Source of the DNA: an uncultured bacterium
GTDB lineage: Bacteria; Planctomycetota; Uabimicrobiia; Uabimicrobiales; JABWCH01
DNA: 64,000 nucleotides
Assembly (NCBI GenBank): GCA_938003875.1
Contig: CALKWO010000156.1
Span: 1-64,000 of the forward strand
Direction: 5' to 3'
In this document: in pieces, positions 50,184 through 58,999 of the stretch
How the letters are laid out: every line of letters starts with the position of its first letter
Position numbering within the stretch: position 1 is the first letter of the stretch
Notes under the pieces: generated by a model
Databases searched by the model: none
Told to the model about the DNA's origin: nothing
Seen by the model: only the letters and a program-made list of their open reading frames with translations
Program-made: the position numbers and the translations under genes

Positions 50184-50645
50184 ATGCACTGCTTATATTT
50201 CGTTATCTTCAATCGGGAAGATGCAGAGAATAGCCACCAAGCACGTTTACATGCTGAAAATACCTTATTGAATGAAAATTTCTCTATTTCGGAGGGCTTC
50301 TTCGGTAGAGGAAGAGCTGATTGGTTTGTTATTGGCGGAAGATGGTCCGGAGTGCTGAAGCGAATTTTGCTCGGATTATCTTCTGATAACAAAGAAAAAT
50401 TGGAAACGACATGGAAAAATGCCGGGATAAAAGAGCCGACCCCTTACGAAAGAGATGATTGCCAATCTCTAGGTTACGAAGATGACGCCATGATTATTGA
50501 TCAAAAACTTTTCGATGGATTGCAAAAAATGTATTCCGATGTCGAAATCTACGACGCTAATGATTATCGCGAAGATACTCTCTCCGAATTTTCCGCTGAA
50601 GAATTGATCGGGCATTGGATTGTGGTGATTGATTACTATCGCTAA
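50184..50645 (+). CDS. Uncharacterised protein with DWFVIGGRWSG motif
   Basis: 153 residues from the ATG at 50184, which follows a TTTATATTTTTTTACAC leader; an in-frame extension to 50025 overlaps the previous gene and is not used. The segment ADWFVIGGRWSGVL near 48-61 is a motif I recall from small proteins of phages and mobile elements with unknown function. The remainder is acidic. The next gene follows after 62 bp. Confidence 0.72.
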   Translation: MHCLYFVIFNREDAENSHQARLHAENTLLNENFSISEGFFGRGRADWFVIGGRWSGVLKRILLGLSSDNKEKLETTWKNAGIKEPTPYERDDCQSLGYEDDAMIIDQKLFDGLQKMYSDVEIYDANDYREDTLSEFSAEELIGHWIVVIDYYR

Positions 50646-50707
50646 CGTTTGTCTGCGATCACACTATCTCAGACGATTTTTGACTCGTTATTTTTTAAAT
50701 TTACCCC

Positions 50708-53700
50708 ATGCAACTTCAACTCAGTTTATTCGATTATCGTCCAGAATATCCTCCGGCTTCCGAGGTGATCCAAATCCTTCCTGAACCTACCCAAGAACCT
50801 GAGATAAAGAGATATATATCGAATTACCAGGCTCGCATTTTTTACGATGTGCCTCAATATTCCGGTTCTGTAGAAAAGCGTAAACGGATGAACCAGTCTG
50901 CCCTGGAATCCGATGATCCGGCCTTCATCTACCAAAACTATACCGGCTTAGGCGGGTTACACGGGTTGGAGTTCCAAGATTTCGGAAATTTCCACGACTA
51001 CACACAGGCCAAACAGGATTTTGAAGGTGGACAGTTTTTCACCCCTGCCGAGACAGCTCGATTTATCGTCGAGATGCTGGAAATCGAGCCGAAAAAAAAC
51101 GTGGCTGATCTCTGCTGCGGGATGGGACAATATTTCAACTACCTCAAGGACTGCAAGCTTTACGGAGTTGAGCTGGACGAGAATGCCTGCGAAATCTCCA
51201 AAAAACTCTATCCCCAGGCGCATATAGAGTGCGAAGACATCCGCTACATGTCCCATATCCCTCCCCAGGATTACATTGTCGGAAATCCGCCTTTCAATCT
51301 GGTTTGGGAGAACGGCCGCCATGAATTGAGCAGTAGCGCAGGTAAGCTTTTATCTCAGGATTTGTATATCCATGCCTGCCATTCTTGTCTCAAGGAGGGA
51401 GGATTTATAGTATTTATCTGCCCCCAAACGTGGTTAAATGACGAACTGAGAGGCGGTAAAGTCAAGGCTTTCATTGATGAACATCTTGTAAAAATCTTTG
51501 AAATCACTCTTCCAAAAAATTTGTTCGTAGGGGTCGGTGTCGAAAATTTTTCGACCAAGATTCTGGGCTATCAGAAAAAACTCCCAGAAGAAATCTTGGA
51601 GTATGAAGTGTTTGCAGCTCCGTATCAAGACGCTTTAAAAAACTGGCGGGAATCTGAAACCTATCAGCAATTCAGCTTCAACAAAAGACGGGCTTTCATG
51701 TACCAGGCAGAACAGAAACACCGCTATTATTTCCAAGAAAAAGCGGAATTGGATGAAAAAGAATATCTGGAGCGGAAATATCGAAAATACCTTTACGAAC
51801 TCAAACGTACTTTTACTGATAAGGTTTCCAAAGCCGAGTCGATGAAAAACCAAATCGAAACCGCAGAAAAACCCGAATATATGGATTGGGTGGAATGGCA
51901 GGAAAAACGGCCTACGCTGGATAAAGTCCTGTCGAGGATGAAACGCTGGATCAAGGGAAAAGAACCCCGCAACCTCATCCGCTTGGTGAAAACCCAAAGC
52001 AAGATCAAGCTGAAAGGGTATTCACAAAATGCCATTCGTGCCCTACGCCAGATGGGAATTGCTATTGAGTGGAGTCTGAACAAGCTGATCCATGCCGAGT
52101 ACTGGCAGGAGGAATGGGATTCGTTCCAACATAGCCTGGCACAAATGAAGATCGGCCCCATTTTCTACCGCACCAAGGAAAAGCATGTCCCTATCGCATT
52201 CCTGAATTTTTCGGCTCAGAAGTATTTTCAGCGAAAACACGCCCAAGTACGAAAGCTTCGGGTCAATATCTCGAAGCTCGAAATACCCGAATATACCCGA
52301 GCCAAACTCGAATCCATGCAACTGGGCGATAAAAAGCTCCTTCCCCATCAGGTCGAAGATATTGGTAAAGCTATCCAAAAACCGTGCGCTTTACTCAACT
52401 GGGAAATGGGAACCGGAAAAACGCTATCCAGTATTGCCTGGAGCAAGCTGAAAACTGGCAAAACTTTGGTCGTAGCACCTTCGCTCCTGATCCGCAAGAC
52501 CTGGCAGGAAGAACTCAATGGAATTGGAGAAACATCATACCGCGTCATAGAGTCCTTCCACGATATTCTGGACGGCCCAACGGAAAGCTATATTCTCATT
52601 TCTCTCGAACGATTGCCCAAGTATTACAGGCATCTGAGGAAAATCCGATTCCATAATTTGATTCTTGACGAGAGCGACAATATCAAGAACGGCGGTGGTT
52701 GTCGGGCTAAGGCAGTAAGCGCAATCGCCAGAAAGATTCCCAACAAGTTGATCCTTACCGGAACATTCACTCGTAATAATGCTTCGGAAGCCTATCCTCA
52801 GCTTGCCCTGCTCCTGAACAACTCTCCTGCCATGCTTTGCGAAGTTCCAAAAATTTTGGAATACGACAGGCTGGAAAAGGATTACGTGGAGAGAGACAAC
52901 CCAATCTATCATCTTCCTTATCCCGCTTATGGCGGAAACGCGGTCTTCCGTAAAAACTTCTCGCCCAAGAAAACCACGGTATTCGGTGCGAGCAAGACAA
53001 ACCAGGAACTTTACAATAAATCAGCACTCGAACGATTGATCCAAACTGTTCGGTTACGCCGCCGGTTCAATGAAATCAAGCCCAAAGATGTCACTTATGA
53101 CATCCAGCAGATCACCGTTCCCATGAATGCATCGGAAATCAAGGTTTACAACTATATCTTCGACGAATTCGTGCGCATTATCCAGAAAATGTATGAGAAG
53201 GATCACGATGGTAAAGTCTCCAAGATGCTAGTCATAATGCGCCAGATCGTCGCCCTGCTTCAGGGTTCCAGCCATCCTTGGACTTTCCCGCAATACGATG
53301 GGCCGGAAATCACTTCCAAGATGAGCAAGGTCATCGAAATCATCCGTGCCAACCCTGGCAAAAAAGTCATGTTCGGCTCGCCCTGGAAAGCTACCGCCCA
53401 AAAATACGCCCAGGTACTTGCCAGCGAATTCAAGGTCATCCATCTCGAAAGCGAGCTTTCAATCAGCAATCGAAATAAGCTGATCCAGGAATTCCGCCAG
53501 GGAGACAGCCAGGTACTCGTCTCCACGATTGGTGTTCTCAAGGCGGGTATCAACCTTCCTGAGGCAAATTTTGTCATAACAGACAGCTATCCATGGAATT
53601 ATGCACAGCTTTCCCAATATTTCTTCCGGGCGATCCGACTCAATGCTAAAAACCATACCCAGGTTTACTGCCTTTCCGCTGAAGGAAGCTTCGATACCAA

Positions 53701-53920
53701 TGTTTTCAACCTGATGTTGGCTAAAGAAAAAGTCAATACCTTCATCCAGGATGGCCTCGAAGTGGATACCAAGGAAGTCGCAGGAAATTTCGGAGTAAAC
53801 GAAGACATGTTAGCATGTGCTATTAAAATGACACAAGAAAAAACCAATGGTAAAGTATGTTCTATCATTACTTGGGGAGATAGCAAAGTATCGGATGAAG
53901 TGGCAAGAGCGGAGGAATAA
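50708..53920 (+). CDS. DNA methyltransferase-SNF2 helicase fusion
   Basis: 1070 residues. The N-terminal half is an N6-adenine methyltransferase: GGQFFTPAETARFIV near 107, SAM-binding DLCCGMGQYF near 133-142 and catalytic GNPPFNLVW near 190-198. A charged coiled linker (about 325-465) leads to an SNF2-type helicase: LLNWEMGTGKTLSS near 565, LILDESDNIKNG near 655, LTGTFTRNN near 686, then VLVSTIGVLKAGINLPEA and a QYFFRAIRLN motif VI near 935-985. Methyltransferase-helicase fusions occur on phages and plasmids, where they protect the replicon's DNA. No nuclease domain is seen. The ATG follows TTATTTTTTAAATTTACC. Its last 69 codons are duplicated at 54524. Confidence 0.92.
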   Translation: MQLQLSLFDYRPEYPPASEVIQILPEPTQEPEIKRYISNYQARIFYDVPQYSGSVEKRKRMNQSALESDDPAFIYQNYTGLGGLHGLEFQDFGNFHDYTQAKQDFEGGQFFTPAETARFIVEMLEIEPKKNVADLCCGMGQYFNYLKDCKLYGVELDENACEISKKLYPQAHIECEDIRYMSHIPPQDYIVGNPPFNLVWENGRHELSSSAGKLLSQDLYIHACHSCLKEGGFIVFICPQTWLNDELRGGKVKAFIDEHLVKIFEITLPKNLFVGVGVENFSTKILGYQKKLPEEILEYEVFAAPYQDALKNWRESETYQQFSFNKRRAFMYQAEQKHRYYFQEKAELDEKEYLERKYRKYLYELKRTFTDKVSKAESMKNQIETAEKPEYMDWVEWQEKRPTLDKVLSRMKRWIKGKEPRNLIRLVKTQSKIKLKGYSQNAIRALRQMGIAIEWSLNKLIHAEYWQEEWDSFQHSLAQMKIGPIFYRTKEKHVPIAFLNFSAQKYFQRKHAQVRKLRVNISKLEIPEYTRAKLESMQLGDKKLLPHQVEDIGKAIQKPCALLNWEMGTGKTLSSIAWSKLKTGKTLVVAPSLLIRKTWQEELNGIGETSYRVIESFHDILDGPTESYILISLERLPKYYRHLRKIRFHNLILDESDNIKNGGGCRAKAVSAIARKIPNKLILTGTFTRNNASEAYPQLALLLNNSPAMLCEVPKILEYDRLEKDYVERDNPIYHLPYPAYGGNAVFRKNFSPKKTTVFGASKTNQELYNKSALERLIQTVRLRRRFNEIKPKDVTYDIQQITVPMNASEIKVYNYIFDEFVRIIQKMYEKDHDGKVSKMLVIMRQIVALLQGSSHPWTFPQYDGPEITSKMSKVIEIIRANPGKKVMFGSPWKATAQKYAQVLASEFKVIHLESELSISNRNKLIQEFRQGDSQVLVSTIGVLKAGINLPEANFVITDSYPWNYAQLSQYFFRAIRLNAKNHTQVYCLSAEGSFDTNVFNLMLAKEKVNTFIQDGLEVDTKEVAGNFGVNEDMLACAIKMTQEKTNGKVCSIITWGDSKVSDEVARAEE

Positions 53921-53961
53921 AGCCAGAAGAAGATTGTTCTTTATTTTTTTACTTTCACACA

Positions 53962-54186
53962 ATGCCCAAAAAATTTTTCCAGTGCCCCCATTGCCACAAA
54001 AAAATATCGGACATCAAAATCGAACGGAAAAACTGTACCTTATGGTATGCCTACCAACTATCCTCTTTAGATTGGAATTTACTGGATAGCGAGGTATACG
54101 ACAGCTACGATGTTTACCATTGTTGGGAATGCGGTGAAGAAATCAGTCTGGAAGATTTAGAAAAACAAGGTTTCAACATTCTTTGA
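53962..54186 (+). CDS. Small zinc-ribbon protein
   Basis: 74 residues with a CPHC pair near 8-11 and a CWEC pair near 54-57, a classical zinc ribbon, and an acidic C-terminus. The leader TTATTTTTTTACTTTCACAC ends just before the ATG. It follows the methyltransferase-helicase by 41 bp on the same strand. Probably a nucleic-acid- or protein-binding accessory factor of the element. Confidence 0.72.
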   Translation: MPKKFFQCPHCHKKISDIKIERKNCTLWYAYQLSSLDWNLLDSEVYDSYDVYHCWECGEEISLEDLEKQGFNIL

Positions 54187-54222
54187 AAAGAATGCCTATT
54201 TTATTTTTTTAACTATATTACT

Positions 54223-54438
54223 ATGAAACAGAAACATCAATATCCAGAGCATGAAAAATTAAAAAAGGTTGAGGATGCCAGCAGGATCATCAGCGAATTT
54301 TTAGAATTTTTGGAAGGAAAGAACCTCGGTATCAGCTCTTTTCAGGCAGAAAGCTTGCTTGCCGAATTTTTCGGTATAGATATTCAACGCCTGGAACAAG
54401 AAAAAGAGGATATGACCGCCCGACTTTCTGAGGGCTGA
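54223..54438 (+). CDS. Small acidic helical protein
   Basis: 71 residues, probably three helices, with alternating charges (EHEKLKKVEDASRIISEFL and following). The leader is TTTTATTTTTTTAACTATAT, with the ATG 12 nt after it. The regular helical pattern and leader support a real gene. No family is recognised. Confidence 0.65.
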   Translation: MKQKHQYPEHEKLKKVEDASRIISEFLEFLEGKNLGISSFQAESLLAEFFGIDIQRLEQEKEDMTARLSEG

Positions 54439-54523
54439 TCCAATGTTTTAGCATTTTTATCTCTTTACCTTTCCTTTCTATGGAAACATTATCCAAAACT
54501 CAAAATTCTCCTCTTCCTTCCAG

Positions 54524-54730
54524 ATGCTCGCCAAAGAAAAAGTCAATACCTTCATCCAGGATGGCCTCGAAGTGGATACCAAGGAGGTTGCCGGAAATTT
54601 CGGAGTAAACGAAGATATGTTACAATGCGCTATAAAAATGATCCAAGAAAAAACCAATGGTAAAGTATGCTCTACCATCACTTGGGGAGATAGCAAGGTA
54701 TCGGATGAAGCTGCACGGGCGGAGGAGTGA
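54524..54730 (+). pseudogene. Duplicated 3' end of the methyltransferase-helicase gene
   Basis: 68 codons nearly identical in protein to the last 69 of the gene at 50708-53920 (MLAKEKVNTFIQDGLEV to the AEE end), 810 bp downstream of the original. The DNA differs at several positions, most of them synonymous (for example TTGGCT/CTCGCC and GTCGCA/GTTGCC), so the copy came from a diverged homologue or has been under selection. An ATG with a T-rich leader at 54480 opens in another frame, so the fragment probably has no start of its own, though the internal ATG at 54524 cannot be excluded. Confidence 0.8.
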
Positions 54731-54866
54731 GACGTTTTACGGACGGGAGGTTGCTGTTATTAGTTTCCTCCCGTTTTTTAGGAAGCCTCTTTGAGGGTGA
54801 TTTTATTTTTTTATAACCAAACTAGCATGTATACCTTACCTATTTTACTTCTTTTATCCACTTTTT

Positions 54867-55151
54867 ATGAAAAACCTCGACCAAATCAAAGCATTACCTC
54901 TGAACAAGCGAACCATAGACGAAGAATACCAGCTTGCCCGGCATGAACAAAGGCAGCCACTATGTATTTTCTGCGGGAAACCTCTTCGAATAGAGCAAGC
55001 TTTGGATGTATATGCCACTTGGGATTGGGATGAAGATACCAAAAAGTATGTCAGGGATGAGGAGATAGGGAATGCCTACAAACCCTGCTGTAGCGAATGC
55101 GAGCATGAAGATTGGGATTTTACCGAAGCCCTGCCTTTTTCTGTGGGCTAA
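54867..55151 (+). CDS. Zinc-binding protein with two CxxC pairs
   Basis: 94 residues. LCIFCGKPL near 32-40 and CCSECEHED near 74-82 form a likely zinc site. The region between them is acidic with several tryptophans (TWDWDEDTKK). Leader: a fourth copy of the GAAGCCTCTT element lies at 54781-54813 with ATG at 54827 in another frame, then a second pyrimidine-rich stretch directly before the ATG at 54867. Function unknown. Confidence 0.7.
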   Translation: MKNLDQIKALPLNKRTIDEEYQLARHEQRQPLCIFCGKPLRIEQALDVYATWDWDEDTKKYVRDEEIGNAYKPCCSECEHEDWDFTEALPFSVG

Positions 55152-55169
55152 TATTTTATCTTTTTCAAT

Positions 55170-55409
55170 ATGACTATCAAACAACGATCCATCGAAGAAA
55201 TTCGACGGGATTTACAGCAAGCAAAGGATCTGCTCAAAGATGTTCAGGAACGAGGGAATGCTGCAATCTGTAAAGAGGACTTAGAAATGGGATATGATGC
55301 CGATTTTTATCTCCATAAATGTCCCATGCTACGATGTCATGTTTCTCATTACCAGCATGAATTGGCAGAAGCTACCCGATGCGGAGTTCAGCCATCTCTT
55401 TTTGGCTGA
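55170..55409 (+). CDS. Small helical protein with cysteines
   Basis: 79 residues. An N-terminal helix with QRSIEEIRRDLQQAKDLLK is followed by a cysteine/histidine-containing half (HKCPMLRCHVSHYQHE). The ATG follows the TATTTTATCTTTTTCAAT leader by 0-1 nt, 18 bp after the preceding gene. Function unknown. Confidence 0.62.
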   Translation: MTIKQRSIEEIRRDLQQAKDLLKDVQERGNAAICKEDLEMGYDADFYLHKCPMLRCHVSHYQHELAEATRCGVQPSLFG

Positions 55410-55534
55410 TTTAATCTTTCTCGGAAAAAATTCTGGCAAAAGCATTTTTTCCGATATAAAATAAAATGATCGTTCTGAAGCAATGAAGAACGGTTGATCT
55501 GTCATGGTTATTTTTATTTCCTAATTTTTTTCGC

Positions 55535-56080
55535 ATGTGCCACACAGCTACGCATTGTCCCACGTTTCGTTCAGCGAGCGAGAAGCAAGTGAAGATGATT
55601 ATTGCTTTGAGCTGGCAGCTTCGACCTTATTATGATTATCGTGAGTGGTCGAAATTACGCACGACAATCTGGGAGATTCTGACTCACAACACCATGCAGA
55701 AAAGCAATTGTCTGATCCGACAAATGCTTTCTGCGACCCAAGAAAAACAAAAACAAAAGGCGAAAATCATCTGGTACCGTATGGATTATAGCCTGGATAG
55801 TCCGGCATGGCAAGCAAATCTCCAACGCTTGGCAGCCGTTCTTTTCCCGGACGATTCGGAAGAGTTGGACGAGGAAGGTGAAACTTCATGGAACCGTCTC
55901 AAAAACCGTATCGAACAGGCAGAAATGCAACGGGTACAGGAGTTAGTGCCGGATGAATTCGAAAACGACGACAGGTTTGCTAAAGCAGAGGAAGAACGAT
56001 GGAGCATCGGGAAGCCTCGGTACGAAGAGATGATCCAGGGGATCGAGTTCCTGGAACCAGTCGTTGGAATTGATTGTTAG
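55535..56080 (+). CDS. Uncharacterised helical protein
   Basis: 181 residues. Near the N-terminus FRSASEKQVKMIIALSWQL resembles the SEKQ.k.I..L helix seen in phage and plasmid accessory proteins. The rest is helical and charged, with an acidic stretch DDSEELDEEGE. The T-rich leader TTATTTTTATTTCC, then TTTTTTTCGC, ends at the ATG. A CGTTCT/AGAACG hairpin lies in the 125-bp gap before it. No family is recognised. Confidence 0.7.
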   Translation: MCHTATHCPTFRSASEKQVKMIIALSWQLRPYYDYREWSKLRTTIWEILTHNTMQKSNCLIRQMLSATQEKQKQKAKIIWYRMDYSLDSPAWQANLQRLAAVLFPDDSEELDEEGETSWNRLKNRIEQAEMQRVQELVPDEFENDDRFAKAEEERWSIGKPRYEEMIQGIEFLEPVVGIDC

Positions 56081-56201
56081 TGAATTCCACAAAACCTTGA
56101 CAGACAAGGCTTCTCGTCGAGAGAGGCACACTTCTTAGGCTCAGGTTATACCTGGACCTTTGTCTTTTTTAGGTCGGAATTAAAAGAGAGAAGAGGGTGA
56201 T

Positions 56202-56447
56202 TTACACCCTCTTGGCGGTGGGCTTTTCATTCTTAGCCATTCCCAGGAGCTTTTTTAACTCTTGGACAGGCATGTCGAATTTCAAGCTTCTCCATTGGCC
56301 ACTCGCATCTTTCCATGACAGACGGGTGCAAGTCTGGCCGTGTCTCTTCCAGGCATGTTTGTGCAACTCACTCTCCTGCCGGTATGTCCAGAACAGTAGC
56401 CCGACAAGAAGAACAGTTACAAAAAAAGCCCAAATCCATGTCAACAT
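56202..56447 (-). CDS. Small single-pass membrane protein
   Basis: 81 residues on the minus strand. One N-terminal membrane helix (WIWAFFVTVLLVGLLFW) is followed by a basic cytoplasmic tail. The minus-strand leader CTATTTTTTAACCC lies 11 nt before the ATG, so this gene shares the T-rich start signal of the plus-strand genes around it. That is the main reason for preferring it to the opposite-strand frame. Function unknown. Confidence 0.62.
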   Translation of the reverse strand: MLTWIWAFFVTVLLVGLLFWTYRQESELHKHAWKRHGQTCTRLSWKDASGQWRSLKFDMPVQELKKLLGMAKNEKPTAKRV

Positions 56448-56582
56448 ATAGGTTGGGTTAAAAAATAGAAGAGTATTCGGTCTATCATTGCTTCAAGGCC
56501 GAATGCTTTATTATACAGTATTTTTACAGATTTCCCGATATAAAATTTGACAAAAAATTTTTTCTTTTATAATCTAAATACT

Positions 56583-57155
56583 ATGAATATCGAAGCTTTG
56601 ATTGATTTACTTCATCATGGGCAAATACGAAAAACAGGCGAGCCGTACACCTCGCACCTCTACGCTGTCCGGGATATTTTGATCCAAGAGGGAATTCGCG
56701 ATAAAGCCATTTTGGAATCTGCCTTGCTCCACGATGCATTGGAGGATAGCGATATTACCAGGGAATACCTGGCCTTATGGTTCGGTAATCAAGTAGCGGG
56801 AATTGTGGATACAGTTTCTAAGTGTTCTTACTGGCATACTTCTTTTTGCAAAATGAAAAGCAATCTCCACGAGATGCAGTCAGCCTGGATCAAATACCCG
56901 GAAGCCATCCTTATTAAAATGGCGGACAGACTGCATAATCTGCGGACGATCCAAGGATTGCCTCCCCATAAATGGCCGCTTTATCTGGAAGAAACAAAAG
57001 TATATCTCCTTCCTTTGTTTTCTCAAATCATGAATAACAGACTGATCCAATGCCTGTCATTTTTTATGGCTATGAAGAGTCTTTTGTTAAAAATCCAAGA
57101 AGAAACAAGCAAGATAGAAATAATCATTAACCATCAAATACCATGCTTAAAATAG
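56583..57155 (+). CDS. HD-domain (RelA/SpoT-like) hydrolase
   Basis: 190 residues from the ATG at 56583. The HD motif LLHDALEDSDI near 49-59 and IKMADRLHNLRT near 116-127 are those of the metal-dependent hydrolase half of RelA/SpoT and related small alarmone hydrolases. No synthetase domain is present, so it may degrade (p)ppGpp or a similar nucleotide. The leader TTTTTTCTTTTATAATC precedes it, and the stop overlaps the TrmB-like gene by 13 bp. On a mobile element such an enzyme could act in nucleotide-based defence or counter-defence, which is inference. Confidence 0.85.
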   Translation: MNIEALIDLLHHGQIRKTGEPYTSHLYAVRDILIQEGIRDKAILESALLHDALEDSDITREYLALWFGNQVAGIVDTVSKCSYWHTSFCKMKSNLHEMQSAWIKYPEAILIKMADRLHNLRTIQGLPPHKWPLYLEETKVYLLPLFSQIMNNRLIQCLSFFMAMKSLLLKIQEETSKIEIIINHQIPCLK

Positions 57156-57880
57156 ATTTACCCAATCTGGCCAAACTGTTACATTTAGAAATGCTCCCTA
57201 CGGAGGTGTATATTTCTTTGCTCATTCATGGCGAGTTGACCAGGAGTCAGCTCAAAACCTTGATGAGTAAAAAAGATGAGGAAATTCAAGCAAGTCTCGA
57301 TAGATTATTAGAAAGAAATATGATTGTCATGGTAGGAAATTTAGAAGAAGAGATGTACGAGGTGACTTCTTTTGATCTTTTGGAAGAAGAAGTAGAAAAG
57401 CAAAAAGAAGCTCTGTCCGATTTGAAAAAATTTGTGATTTACCAATCGTTGAGGCCGGAGAAACTAGGGGTTTTGACCTTCGATGGGCTGGAAGGAATCC
57501 GCAATGTTTATCTGGAAGTCCTGGAAGAAGCATTGAAAACCAAGCAAAACATTTACGCCATAGAGAATAATCAGGCGAATGCCAGAATCGGGAACCAATT
57601 TTTCGATGAGTATATTCAAAGACGTACCGAAAAAGGAATCAAGGCGTATATCTTGAGTCCTTATACTGCCGAAGATAAGGAATACCAAAACAGATTTCAG
57701 AGTCCTTTTACCAAAATTAAACTGCTCAAAAACTTTCCGATCAATGCCAATATCAACATTGTTGGAAACCTGGTGATGTCCTTTTCTCTCAATCCACCCC
57801 AAGGCACACTCCGAAGGAACAAAGCGGAAGCGCAGACATGGAAAGAAGTTTTTCAGAAATTGTGGCGTAGGAAAAGTTGA
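57143..57880 (+). CDS. TrmB-like transcriptional regulator with PLD-like C-terminus
   Basis: 245 residues. The N-terminal winged helix (PTEVYISLLIHGELTRSQLK near 18-37, with a following helix) and a short coiled coil are followed by a TrmB-type effector region with the phospholipase D-like pattern: FDGLEGIRNVYLEVLEEAL, YAIENN, YIQRRTEKGIKAYILSP. TrmB regulators bind sugars in archaea, and this short PLD-like version is frequent in Patescibacteria. The start overlaps the HD gene, so they are co-translated. Target and ligand unknown. Confidence 0.8.
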   Translation: MLKIDLPNLAKLLHLEMLPTEVYISLLIHGELTRSQLKTLMSKKDEEIQASLDRLLERNMIVMVGNLEEEMYEVTSFDLLEEEVEKQKEALSDLKKFVIYQSLRPEKLGVLTFDGLEGIRNVYLEVLEEALKTKQNIYAIENNQANARIGNQFFDEYIQRRTEKGIKAYILSPYTAEDKEYQNRFQSPFTKIKLLKNFPINANINIVGNLVMSFSLNPPQGTLRRNKAEAQTWKEVFQKLWRRKS

Positions 57881-57883
57881 AGC

Positions 57884-58999
57884 TTAAACCATGTACGCCT
57901 GCCGCCAGAGGATCGTTTTCTTTTGCTGAGCAAGAGGTTCGGTTAAGTTGGGAGTCGCTAAAAACTCGTATTCTTTCTGTGTCAGGTATCGGAGCAAGTC
58001 ATCAATCGTATTCCCCTCGAACAAGGTCTTGATTTTATCCGGCAAACCGAATTCTGCCTCGTATTGAGTCGGGTTCTTGACCGCATTCGGAATGGTGGTG
58101 ATCGTTGTTACTTGTTCCTTGAAGCCTGCCTGCTCTAATTCTCTCCTATGCTTGCCATTTGAGGGAACATAGCGGATATGATAAGGAAACCCGCCTTTCT
58201 GTATATCGGTGAAATCCGTCAAAAGCATGTGATCGTTTTCACCTTCCATGATCCCCATCTCATGGAGTACCGCATACGTTTTCAGCCTGGCGAGGTAATA
58301 ATAAGAGCCTACCCCTTCGCTAAAAGGTATATCTTCGACAAATATGCCTTGTTTGGTCAGCAATTTTTTGATTTGGGAGAAAAGCAGTTTGCGTTTTTCC
58401 CGCAATGCTTCAACCGATTCAAAATCGCAGATTTCCGAAGTCACGAACCACATAGCAAACATCGCATCGAATCGTTTTCTGATTGTATCGGCAATCTGAA
58501 GAAAATCCCCGGACAAATATTCGATTTTTATTCCGTCAATTTTTTGATTTCTCGTTCCATAACATTTGGCAACTTTCTCGCGAGTCGCATCCACATGATC
58601 CGCCAGCAAATCATTAAACACTATCTCCCGTACACCAAGTTTCTTGGAAATCTCGATCTCCGGGATCGCCAGCCTGCCTGGCCCGCATCCCATAAAAAAT
58701 ACTTTGTTGGAGTGATTTTTCGTGGTCTGTCTTACCGTATGTAGCGCAGTACGATATGTATTCGTGAGTAACTTCATATCCCCCAGAAGATTGGGAAAAC
58801 CATGCCGTTCCAGATCAAATCCAATATAATTCCCGGCCACAATGGTATTTTGATAAAAATCCTGCGTGATTTTATCTTGGTCGCCGAAAATAATATGAGC
58901 TGCTTTTTGGATATTCTCGTTACTCAATCCGTGGTGGACATTTCCGGTATCCAAGGCTCGCTGGAGTTCTTCAGGTTCAAATGATAGTGTTCTTTCCAT
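57884..58999 (-). CDS. SAM-dependent methyltransferase
   Basis: 371 residues. Class I Rossmann motif I is VFFMGCGPGRLAIPE near 99-113, followed by the acidic end of strand 2 in EIVFNDLLADHVD, and a conserved-looking MWFVTSEI segment near the fourth strand. An N-terminal helical region (about 1-95) may bind the substrate. No NPP[FY] motif is present, so small-molecule or protein substrates are likelier than DNA. Leader on the minus strand: CCTCTTTTTTAATTCC, 19 nt before the ATG. Convergent with the TrmB-like gene, 3 bp apart. Confidence 0.78.
   Translation of the reverse strand: MERTLSFEPEELQRALDTGNVHHGLSNENIQKAAHIIFGDQDKITQDFYQNTIVAGNYIGFDLERHGFPNLLGDMKLLTNTYRTALHTVRQTTKNHSNKVFFMGCGPGRLAIPEIEISKKLGVREIVFNDLLADHVDATREKVAKCYGTRNQKIDGIKIEYLSGDFLQIADTIRKRFDAMFAMWFVTSEICDFESVEALREKRKLLFSQIKKLLTKQGIFVEDIPFSEGVGSYYYLARLKTYAVLHEMGIMEGENDHMLLTDFTDIQKGGFPYHIRYVPSNGKHRRELEQAGFKEQVTTITTIPNAVKNPTQYEAEFGLPDKIKTLFEGNTIDDLLRYLTQKEYEFLATPNLTEPLAQQKKTILWRQAYMV

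Noticed and set aside
54827..54946. 39-codon frame after the fourth hairpin/T-tract element
   Set aside because: Overlaps the zinc-finger gene at 54867 in another frame and has low-complexity sequence; kept only as a possible leader peptide.
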